Assembly: GCA_910585505.1 (NCBI GenBank)
Contig: CAJUFF010000061.1
Span: forward strand, 1 to 14,495
DNA from: an uncultured Ruminiclostridium sp.
GTDB lineage: Bacteria; Bacillota; Clostridia; Oscillospirales; Ruminococcaceae
DNA: 14,495 nucleotides
Direction: 5' to 3'
In this document: in pieces, positions 8,229-13,974 of the stretch
Layout of the letters: every line of letters starts with the position of its first letter
Position numbering within the stretch: the first letter of the stretch is position 1
Program-made: the position numbers and the translations under genes
Notes under the pieces: model-generated
Told to the model about the DNA's origin: nothing
The model's input: the letters and a program-made list of their open reading frames with translations, nothing else
The model's database searches: none

Positions 8229-8249
8229 ATCGGAGTTTTCCGATTTACC
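8224..8249 (+). other. Perfect hairpin over a stop codon, before pyrK
   Basis: GGTAAATCGGA (8224-8234) and TCCGATTTACC (8239-8249) are perfect 11-bp arms with a GTTT loop. The 5' arm includes the stop codon of the acetyltransferase-MazG gene. There is no run of T after it, so it is a weak terminator candidate. An mRNA-processing or stabilising hairpin between two genes of one operon is more likely. It ends 6 bp before the pyrK ribosome binding site. Confidence 0.6.
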
Positions 8250-8270
8250 GTTTACAGAAAGGAAAAAAAG

Positions 8271-9044
8271 ATGGCATATTTTTGTAACGCTTACCCTGTT
8301 CTTGAAAGAACGGAAATCGCCAAGGGCATTTTTTCCTATGTGATAAACTGTCCCGAGGTTGCCGCTGCGGCAAAGGCGGGTCAGTTCGTGCACATAAAAG
8401 CGGAGGGCTTCACCCTGCGCCGCCCTATCTCCATTTGCGGGATAGACAGGGAAAAGGGCGCCTTGCGAATCGTTTTCGAGGTCAGAGGCGGGGGTACCGA
8501 TACCCTGTCGCGGCTTAAACCGGGCGATAAAATGGATATTATAGCCCCTCTCGGAAACGGCTTTACGGTAAAAGAAATTCCCGAAGATAAAAACATTGTT
8601 GTCGTGGGCGGCGGTATAGGCGTTCCTCCAATGCTGGGAATATCCGCCGAATATAAAAAAGTAAAGGCGATAATCGGATTCAGAAGCAGGGACAAGGTCA
8701 TTTTAGAGGAAGATTTAAAACGCATAGGCACGGACGTTACCGTATGCACCGACGACGGCAGCTATGGGGAAAGCGGAGTGGTGACAAAGCCACTTGAAAA
8801 AGAGCTGGAAAAGTGCAATACCGCAATGCTCTACGCCTGCGGCCCCACCCCCATGCTAAAAGCGGTAAAGGCGGCGGCGGAAAAATACAATGTTCCGTGC
8901 GAGCTGTCCTTGGAGCAGAGAATGGCGTGCGGCGTAGGAGCCTGCGTAGGCTGCGCCTGCAATATAAGACGCGGTGGAAAGGATCTTGTTTTAAGAGTGT
9001 GCAAGGACGGTCCGGTGTTTAAGGCGGAGGAGGTAATTTTATGA
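8271..9044 (+). CDS. pyrK: Dihydroorotate dehydrogenase B, electron-transfer subunit
   Basis: Passes electrons from PyrD to NAD+ through FAD and a [2Fe-2S] cluster, allowing NAD-linked dihydroorotate oxidation. At 257 aa it is normal length. RRPISI (50-55) is the FAD-binding motif of the ferredoxin-reductase fold. VVGGGIGVPPML (111-122) and YACGPTPML (188-196) belong to the NAD-binding domain. C220, C225, C228 and C244 near the C-terminus match the cluster ligands of the family; C230 is an extra cysteine. AGAAAGGA (8256-8263) precedes the ATG. The stop overlaps the pyrD start by 4 nt (ATGA), as expected for subunits of one complex. Confidence 0.96.
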   Translation: MAYFCNAYPVLERTEIAKGIFSYVINCPEVAAAAKAGQFVHIKAEGFTLRRPISICGIDREKGALRIVFEVRGGGTDTLSRLKPGDKMDIIAPLGNGFTVKEIPEDKNIVVVGGGIGVPPMLGISAEYKKVKAIIGFRSRDKVILEEDLKRIGTDVTVCTDDGSYGESGVVTKPLEKELEKCNTAMLYACGPTPMLKAVKAAAEKYNVPCELSLEQRMACGVGACVGCACNIRRGGKDLVLRVCKDGPVFKAEEVIL

Positions 9045-9976
9045 GTGAAAGCGTTAAAATAGGCAAAAAAGACTTGTCCGTAACGGTAGCGGGAGTGAAA
9101 TTTCCAAATCCCGTCATAGCCGCTTCGGGTACCTACGGCTTCGGTCAGGATTACACCGATCTTTATCCCCTGAAAGTATTAGGTGGGATTTCCTGCAAGG
9201 GAACCACCATAAACCCCAAAGACGGCAATCCCGCCCCACGCATAGCGGAAACCCCCGCCGGAATGCTGAACTCGGTAGGACTGCAAAATCCGGGCGTCGA
9301 CGTATTCATTTCCGAACACCTTCCCAAGGCCAAAAGAGACGGAAACATAATTATCGCCAATATCGCGGGAGCAACTCTCGACGATTACAGAGCGGTTGCG
9401 GAAAAACTTGACGGTACCGACGTTGATATGATAGAACTGAACATTTCCTGTCCCAACGTAAAACAGGGCGGCGCAAGCTGGGGCATTTCCTGCGACGGAG
9501 CGGCAACGGTAACAAAAGCCGTCCGCGCGGTTACAAAAAAGCCGCTTATGGTAAAGCTCACCCCCAACGTCACTAATATAACCGAAATAGCTAAAGCGGC
9601 CGAAGCGGAGGGAGCCGACTGTCTTTCACTTATAAATACTTTGTTGGGTATGAGAATAGATATAAAAACAAGAAGACCTATTCTGAAAAACAATGTGGGC
9701 GGTTTTTCAGGACCCGCCGTTTTCCCCGTGGCGGTAAGAATGGTATGGCAGGTGGTGAACGCCGTCGGTATAGACGTAGTGGGTTTGGGTGGAATCACCA
9801 CTGCCGAGGACGCGGTGGAAATGATGATGGCGGGAGCAAAGGCGGTACAGGTAGGCACCGCCATCTTTACCGACCCTTACGCGCCCGTCAGAATAATAGA
9901 AGGTCTTGAAAGCTATATGGAGGAAAATAATCTTAATTCGCTTGAAGAAATTGTGGGGACTGTTCAGCCATGGTAA
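9041..9976 (+). CDS. pyrD: Dihydroorotate dehydrogenase B, catalytic subunit (class 1B)
   Basis: FMN enzyme that oxidises dihydroorotate to orotate, the fourth step of UMP synthesis, in a complex with PyrK. It is 311 aa, the standard class 1B length. C137 in ELNISCPNVKQGG is the catalytic base that marks class 1; class 2 membrane enzymes use serine. AASGTYGFG (27-35), SCKGTT (51-56), the LNSVGLQNPG substrate loop (76-85), VKLTPNV (171-177) and GLGGITTAEDA (248-258) form the FMN and substrate sites. A GGAGG within the pyrK end (about 9028-9032) serves the overlapping start. The presence of PyrK next to it indicates NAD+ rather than fumarate as acceptor. Confidence 0.96.
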   Translation: MSESVKIGKKDLSVTVAGVKFPNPVIAASGTYGFGQDYTDLYPLKVLGGISCKGTTINPKDGNPAPRIAETPAGMLNSVGLQNPGVDVFISEHLPKAKRDGNIIIANIAGATLDDYRAVAEKLDGTDVDMIELNISCPNVKQGGASWGISCDGAATVTKAVRAVTKKPLMVKLTPNVTNITEIAKAAEAEGADCLSLINTLLGMRIDIKTRRPILKNNVGGFSGPAVFPVAVRMVWQVVNAVGIDVVGLGGITTAEDAVEMMMAGAKAVQVGTAIFTDPYAPVRIIEGLESYMEENNLNSLEEIVGTVQPW

Positions 9977-10638
9977 CTAAGCTTTATCTTATAAGACACT
10001 GCGAAGCCTTGGGCAATATAAACGATACCTTTCAGGGGAGCATTGACGAGGATATCACCGATAAGGGACAAAGACAGCTTGACAAGCTTGCCGAAAGATG
10101 TAAGAACATCCCCTTTGATGTTATATACTCTTCTCCGTTGATCCGCGCGGTAAAAACAGCACAAGCGGCTGACAGATATCACGGCCTTGAAATAATCGTC
10201 GACCCCGCTTTTTCCGAAATAAACGGCGGGGAATTCGAGGGAGTAAAATGGGGCGAGCTTCCAGTTTTATTCCCCGATACATATAATAAATGGAGAAACG
10301 ATTTTGCGAAATTTGCCACCGAAAAAGGCGAATCCATGACCGAAGTATATCGCCGCGTTTCCTTGGGAGCAATGAAGGCGGTAAGTGAAAATAAAGGCAG
10401 AACCGTGCTTATCGTCTCTCACGGCTGCGCCATAAGGAATCTATGCTGTTATCTGAGAGGACTTCCTCTGGAGAAAATAGGCGGCTGTGAATGGGTCGAC
10501 AATACCGGAATATGTTGTTACGATTTTGACGATGATTTAAAGCCGGTAGAAATATTTGTCAACGACTGCGCCCATATTATGAACGACCCATCTACCGCCC
10601 CGCATAAATTATTCTGGAGAAACAAAAATTCGGAGTAA
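9970..10638 (+). CDS. Histidine phosphatase family protein (phosphoglycerate mutase-like)
   Basis: A 222-aa phosphatase of the branch-1 histidine phosphatase superfamily. LIRHCEALGN holds the phosphate-accepting H10 with R9. R59 (SSPLIRA) is the second arginine, E83 (FSEINGGEFEG) the acid, and H151 (IVSHG) the second histidine, so the active site is complete. The usual RHG is RHC here. It starts 7 bp inside pyrD, with only a weak GTGGGG as ribosome binding site, so translation is probably coupled to pyrD. Members act on sugar phosphates, nucleotides or alpha-ribazole phosphate, and sequence does not settle the substrate. No cobalamin genes are nearby, so the operon position makes a nucleotide or pathway-intermediate phosphatase plausible. 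No terminator is visible before the convergent sodC. Confidence 0.85.
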   Translation: MVTKLYLIRHCEALGNINDTFQGSIDEDITDKGQRQLDKLAERCKNIPFDVIYSSPLIRAVKTAQAADRYHGLEIIVDPAFSEINGGEFEGVKWGELPVLFPDTYNKWRNDFAKFATEKGESMTEVYRRVSLGAMKAVSENKGRTVLIVSHGCAIRNLCCYLRGLPLEKIGGCEWVDNTGICCYDFDDDLKPVEIFVNDCAHIMNDPSTAPHKLFWRNKNSE

Positions 10639-10641
10639 AAT

Positions 10642-11133
10642 TTATTGTCCGCAAACGGGCTTTATAACGCCGCAGGCAATTTTTTCTCCCGCGTTACCGG
10701 AAGGCTGCGTCGTAAAATCGTCGGGCATAGAGTGTATAATGACGGTTTTTCCCGATATTTCCGATACGTTGAATTTGTCTGTGAGAAATATAAGAACTGC
10801 TTTTCCTCCGGCATTAAAAATAGGCAGCATATCACCCGCGTGACAGGGGTGTTGACAGTTATCAGGATTATAATGACCGTCCGCATTGGCAAATGGATCG
10901 GATTTATTTCCTTTGCACTCGGCACCCGAATGAATATGAAAGCCGTAAAACGGATTTGTACACGAACCGCATTTTTGAGGAAGGCACTCTATTTCGGCGT
11001 GCACCAATACGCCGCCGCATACTTGGTGAAATATAACTTTCCCTTTTATGTGAGGATATTTATCGCTGCCGTATATGCAAGCCTCTGCGTTGGGCTTTTT
11101 CCTGAGAGCCGATATAATATCGAAATTTTCCAT
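10642..11133 (-). CDS. sodC: Cu/Zn superoxide dismutase family protein, no signal peptide
   Basis: 163-aa protein of the Cu/Zn superoxide dismutase family. H66 and H68 (YGFHIHSG), H87 (DGHYNP) and H134 (VIIHSMPDD) match the copper site. H87, H95, H98 and D101 (NPDNCQHPCHAGD) match the zinc site, with the same 8-residue and 3-residue spacings at its ends as in studied enzymes. C73 and C154 sit where the conserved disulfide forms. The active-site arginine that guides superoxide is replaced by lysine (K151, in NAGEKIACG). There is no signal peptide, so the protein should stay in the cytosol, unlike most bacterial SodC. AGAAAGGA lies 8 nt before the ATG. The gene is convergent with the phosphatase gene, with a 3-bp gap, and divergent from the NUDIX gene. 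Confidence 0.88.
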   Translation of the reverse strand: MENFDIISALRKKPNAEACIYGSDKYPHIKGKVIFHQVCGGVLVHAEIECLPQKCGSCTNPFYGFHIHSGAECKGNKSDPFANADGHYNPDNCQHPCHAGDMLPIFNAGGKAVLIFLTDKFNVSEISGKTVIIHSMPDDFTTQPSGNAGEKIACGVIKPVCGQ

Positions 11134-11165
11134 AGTGATTTTCCTTTCTTACCGTGTATGTTATA

Positions 11166-11194
11166 AGTATATGCCGATAAGAAAAATAGTGTTA
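11166..11194 (-). promoter_or_regulatory. Possible sodC promoter
   Basis: On the minus strand, TATACT (11171-11166) is a good -10 box about 33 bp before the sodC start, with a weak -35 (TAACAC, 11194-11189) 17 bp upstream. An alternative is TTGACC (11212-11207), inside the neighbouring palindrome, 18 bp from TATTTT (11188-11183). The second arrangement is mirrored in the pyrC leader. Neither match is strong. Confidence 0.35.
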
Positions 11195-11246
11195 ATACTA
11201 ATCTTTGGTCAAGGTATAGACAAGTAATGGATGACCAAAGATTAGT
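11195..11246 (-). repeat. Palindromic intergenic repeat, copy 2 (sodC/NUDIX gap)
   Basis: Perfect 15-bp inverted repeat: ACTAATCTTTGGTCA (11197-11211) with TGACCAAAGATTAGT (11232-11246), around a 20-nt loop. Its reverse complement aligns with 157-207 at 42 of 52 columns, loop included. The orientation toward sodC equals that of copy 1 toward pyrC. There is no T-run to make it a terminator, and no clear target-site duplication beside it. Confidence 0.75.
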
Positions 11247-11256
11247 GCTTGGGGTG

Positions 11257-11293
11257 CAATCTTTAATCAAGTCTACAACTTGATTAAAGATTG
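11257..11293. repeat. Perfect 16-bp inverted repeat before the NUDIX gene
   Basis: Arms 11257-11272 and 11278-11293 are perfect reverse complements around the loop CTACA. The left arm core AATCTTTAATCAAG resembles the left arm of the adjacent repeat (AATCTTTGGTCAAG). In RNA, that neighbouring arm could pair with the right arm here (11278-11293) through two G-U pairs. The hairpin ends 5 bp before the AAGG ribosome binding site (11298-11301). Confidence 0.75.
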
Positions 11294-11310
11294 GTATAAG
11301 GCGGTGTTTT

Positions 11311-11820
11311 ATGGACATAAATTTTTGTATAAAATGCGGGAGCAAGCTTATTTTAAAAGAAATCGGCGACGAGGGCAATCAAAAGTACTGCGAAAAATGC
11401 GATAAATATTATTTTGATAATCCCGTTCCTTGCGTACTTGTATTGATATTGAATCAAAACAAAGAAGCCCTGCTCCTGAAGCAAAGCTATATTATTAAAG
11501 ACAAATGGACGTTATGCAGCGGATATACCAAGAAAGAAGAAACCCTTGAGGAAACGGTATCAAGAGAAGTTTTTGAGGAAACGGGTCAGACTGTATTATC
11601 GTGCGATTATATTAAAAGTTATTATTTTGCCCCCAAAAATCTGATTATGGCGGGTTTTATAGCTTATGTAAACAAAAAAGAATTCGGAGACTCAAAAGAG
11701 GTTGACGATTTGAAATGGGAAAGCTTGGAAACGACGGGAGAACTGCTCGCAAGAGAAAACAACTTATCCGGCAAGCACTTTGACGAATGCTTCAATTTTT
11801 TAAAAGGAGAACAAGTTTGA
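11311..11820 (+). CDS. NUDIX hydrolase with N-terminal zinc ribbon (NudC-like)
   Basis: 169-aa hydrolase of nucleoside diphosphate-linked substrates. C6, C9, C27 and C30 (CIKCG and CEKCD) form a zinc ribbon of the kind seen in NADH pyrophosphatases. The NUDIX box fits GX5EX7REUXEEXGU: G71, E77, R85, E86, E89, E90 and G92 (GYTKKEETLEETVSREVFEETGQ). After the box, SYYFAPKNLIMAGF sits where NudC has SQPWPFPxSLM but differs clearly, so NADH or cap specificity should not be assumed. The ATG has AAGG (11298-11301) 9 nt upstream. The downstream HD gene overlaps its stop codon. No convincing promoter was found in the palindrome-rich 177-bp gap upstream. Confidence 0.85.
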   Translation: MDINFCIKCGSKLILKEIGDEGNQKYCEKCDKYYFDNPVPCVLVLILNQNKEALLLKQSYIIKDKWTLCSGYTKKEETLEETVSREVFEETGQTVLSCDYIKSYYFAPKNLIMAGFIAYVNKKEFGDSKEVDDLKWESLETTGELLARENNLSGKHFDECFNFLKGEQV

Positions 11821-12386
11821 GAAACGATATTACGGAATACTTGAAATCCGAACTTCGCCGTAGGTGCGAAAGTCCCTCCAATAAATTCGGCATAGGCATT
11901 TATGACCATATAAAAGCCGTGGCAAAAAACGCGGAGTTGCTTTCCCGACAGCTTGGCGCAAATGAGGAAATTACGGTTATCGCCGCATGGCTTCACGATA
12001 TCGCGTCGGTTACGGATTATGACCTGTACGAAAATCACCATATCCACGGAGCTAAGATGGCGAGGGAAATATTAAGCGGTTTTGATTACGACGAAGAAAA
12101 AATAAAGCAAGTGTGCGATTGTATAAAAAATCATCGCGGAAGCGTTGTTTTCGATAAATCCACTCCCGAAGAGATATGCGTTGCCGACGCCGACGCCGTT
12201 TCGCATTTTGACAGCGTTCCGAGTCTTCTGTATCTTGCTTTTTCGGTAAAAGGAATGAGCTACGATGAAGGCGTGGAATTCGTGGTAAATAAACTGAAAA
12301 GAAGCTATGCTAAGCTTTCCGATAAAAGCAAGGTTTTTTACAAAGAAAAATACTCCTATGTAATGGAATTTTTGGGAGTTGTATAA
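11817..12386 (+). CDS. HD-domain phosphohydrolase
   Basis: 189-aa protein with an HD metal-dependent phosphohydrolase domain. H31 (YDHIKAV), H60-D61 (AAWLHDIAS), H75/H77 (ENHHIHGA), H106 (KNHRG) and D124/D126 (VADADAVSHFD) give a full set of metal-ligand positions. I choose TTG at 11817: AAAAGGAG (11802-11809) is 7 nt before it, and it overlaps the NUDIX stop as TTGA. An upstream ATG at 11787 has no ribosome binding site and would overlap the NUDIX gene by 34 bp. HD proteins of this size hydrolyse nucleotides or phosphate esters; the substrate is not visible. Coupling to the NUDIX hydrolase suggests consecutive or complementary nucleotide hydrolysis, which is inference. Confidence 0.85.
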   Translation: MRNDITEYLKSELRRRCESPSNKFGIGIYDHIKAVAKNAELLSRQLGANEEITVIAAWLHDIASVTDYDLYENHHIHGAKMAREILSGFDYDEEKIKQVCDCIKNHRGSVVFDKSTPEEICVADADAVSHFDSVPSLLYLAFSVKGMSYDEGVEFVVNKLKRSYAKLSDKSKVFYKEKYSYVMEFLGVV

Positions 12387-12448
12387 GCAGATAATAACCG
12401 ATTACCCCACAATGAATCTTGCGGGGTAATCGGTTGTTATTTGCTTAT
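12383..12448. terminator. Long-stem bidirectional terminator
   Basis: Arms 12383-12408 and 12423-12448 pair over 26 bp with only two G-T wobbles around a 14-nt loop. The core is ACCGATTACCCC with GGGGTAATCGGT. The flanks are A-rich on the left and T-rich on the right, so the hairpin can end transcription from both sides. The left arm includes the HD gene stop codon. The right arm ends 24 bp before the stop of the minus-strand M56 gene. Confidence 0.8.
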
Positions 12449-12472
12449 AGCACTATAAATTTTTGCTGCGGC

Positions 12473-13813
12473 TTATACGTTTGATGAGGGGAGGCTCTTG
12501 ATAATTTCGGAACACTCGTTGTAATCGATAATTTGGAAATCGGCAAACTCCGGCATTTCCTCTATCGGCTTGATCTTTCCGCTTTCGATATCCTCGATAT
12601 ACTTTTTCATTTGCTCCTCGCTGATTCTCGACTTCGGTGAATCCTTTGCAACAGTGCCTCCGATATATATGGTATCACCTTCGTGAAATTCAAATATCTC
12701 TATTTCGGAGGATCCAAGCAGGTTATCCGCTTCGTTGTCGGGAGAGGGAATATAATTTCCGTTTTCATCGGGTATAAGTCTGCCTGCACGTTTGACCGTG
12801 CTTTCCGCGATATTTTTATCGTTTCCGTCGGAATCCCGCATACTGTAATCGTAACCGGGATTAGGATTTTGTTCGGGCACAGTGTGTCCGGACGCGTTAT
12901 CGGCGGACGTGGCAAAGGCTGCGGTGGTTCCTATAATAAGTGCGGAGGAAAGAGCAACGGTGAAAAAAGAAGCTTTTTTAAATTTCATAATAGATACTAT
13001 CCTTTCTTCAGCGGCGTTTCCGCTGAAACTGTTAAACATCGGAGCGGATTTGCTCCGTTTTTCTTCCATGGCAATCAGCGCTTTTGCGTATCCGGCTTTT
13101 GCATCTTCGCCGAAATGCCGTATTGTCAGTTCGTCGCAAACAAGCTCGATATCCCGATTGGCCAGAACATACATAACCCATACCAGCGGATTGAACCAAT
13201 GCACGCATAATACGGCAATAAGCAATACTTTTCTCGCGCTGTCAAATCTCCGTATATGTGTGTATTCGTGTTCAAGAACATATTCCGATATGATGGTATT
13301 GGACAAATCGTGCGTCTTTGGCAAAAGTATCACGGGTCGGAATATTCCATAGGTAAGAGGAGAAGTGATCCTGTCGCACCATCTTACCGACACATTGCGG
13401 TTTAGCCTGCGCTCTTTCAGCCATCCTTTGATAAAGTCGCTGTTATCGGGAATAGAGGTTTTAAATTCTCGGCAGCATTTCAAATACATCAGTATAAAAA
13501 ACGACCCTGATATAAGAACCCCCGCCGCCCATATAACGTAGATCAAGGGTATATCTATCGTTACATTTTCGCCGCTTTCGGCTGCGGGTATTATTTCGGG
13601 AGCAATTGACCGATTTTTTACGCCGCCTTTTTCCGAAACCGAAAAAATGCTGAACATAAACGGTACGGAAAAGGGAACAAGCAGTCTTATGACCGCCGTC
13701 TCCCAAAACAGCAAAAACGTTTTTCGGGGCAGACAGTTAATCCACAAAGCGCGGGCAATGATGCCGACAGCAATTATCAGCGCTCCCGCAGTGCTCATTT
13801 GCGCAAAAGTCAT
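12473..13813 (-). CDS. M56-family (BlaR1-like) membrane metallopeptidase
   Basis: 446-aa membrane protease of the BlaR1/MecR1 type. Likely membrane helices lie at about 8-26, 33-57, 88-110, 196-216 and 283-302. The zinc site is HEYTH (182-186), with E223 in NRDIELVCDE as the probable third ligand. ITSPLTYGIFRPVILLP (149-165) is typical of the family. BlaR1 proteins cleave the BlaI repressor after sensing a signal. Here the C-terminal part (about 303-446) is polar and too short for a penicillin-binding sensor domain, so beta-lactam sensing is unlikely. No blaI lies beside it in the window. AGAAAGG 9 nt before the ATG at 13813 fits better than the TTG at 13822. A BlaI-like operator lies upstream. 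The ligand and target are unknown. Confidence 0.85.
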   Translation of the reverse strand: MTFAQMSTAGALIIAVGIIARALWINCLPRKTFLLFWETAVIRLLVPFSVPFMFSIFSVSEKGGVKNRSIAPEIIPAAESGENVTIDIPLIYVIWAAGVLISGSFFILMYLKCCREFKTSIPDNSDFIKGWLKERRLNRNVSVRWCDRITSPLTYGIFRPVILLPKTHDLSNTIISEYVLEHEYTHIRRFDSARKVLLIAVLCVHWFNPLVWVMYVLANRDIELVCDELTIRHFGEDAKAGYAKALIAMEEKRSKSAPMFNSFSGNAAEERIVSIMKFKKASFFTVALSSALIIGTTAAFATSADNASGHTVPEQNPNPGYDYSMRDSDGNDKNIAESTVKRAGRLIPDENGNYIPSPDNEADNLLGSSEIEIFEFHEGDTIYIGGTVAKDSPKSRISEEQMKKYIEDIESGKIKPIEEMPEFADFQIIDYNECSEIIKSLPSSNV

Positions 13814-13844
13814 TTTTTTCAACCTTTCTTCTTATATATAAGAC

Positions 13845-13880
13845 TGTAGTAGTGCACGTTTATATACTACAACAGTAGTG
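13845..13880. promoter_or_regulatory. BlaI/MecI-like operator region
   Basis: TACTACAACAGTAGTG (13865-13880) matches the BlaI/MecI dyad TACTACA-NN-TGTAGTA, with a perfect left half and 5 of 7 bases in the right half. A further perfect half-site, TGTAGTA, lies at 13845-13851. The sites are 32-68 bp upstream of the M56 start, where its promoter should be. This suggests repression by a BlaI-family regulator encoded outside the window. Confidence 0.5.
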
Positions 13881-13933
13881 TGGAAGAGACGGGGCGGTAT
13901 TGTGAAAAATATGTGATTTTTCTTTTGTGTCAA

Positions 13934-13968
13934 AACCCTCATAACGGCATAAAATGCTTGAGGGGGTT
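13934..13968 (+). other. Small hairpin over the YtaF-like ribosome binding site
   Basis: CCCTCA (13936-13941) pairs with TGAGGG (13959-13964), and AA (13934-13935) with TT (13967-13968) past a two-G bulge. The 3' arm contains the AGGGGG ribosome binding site (13961-13966) of the TTG-start gene, so folding could limit its translation. The stem is short. A promoter with -10 TAAAAT at 13950-13955 would leave the 5' arm untranscribed. Confidence 0.3.
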
Positions 13969-13974
13969 ATAACA

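Noticed and set aside
10645..11166. 173-codon plus-strand open frame
   Set aside because: It is the antisense shadow of sodC, whose minus-strand product has all metal ligands.
11195..11293. Terminators or a CRISPR fragment in the sodC/NUDIX gap
   Set aside because: The palindromes are AT-rich without T-runs, lie between divergent genes, and there are no spaced direct repeats.
11787..11816. Upstream ATG start for the HD protein
   Set aside because: It has no ribosome binding site and extends into the NUDIX gene. TTG at 11817 has AAAAGGAG at 7-nt spacing and a TTGA overlap.
13814..13822. TTG start for the M56 protein
   Set aside because: The AGAAAGG site would directly abut this codon. It is 9 nt from the ATG at 13813, a proper spacing.
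13814..13974. Manganese (yybP-ykoY) riboswitch before the YtaF-like gene
   Set aside because: The gap is short and mostly occupied by the BlaI-like operator region, and no conserved riboswitch core was recognised.
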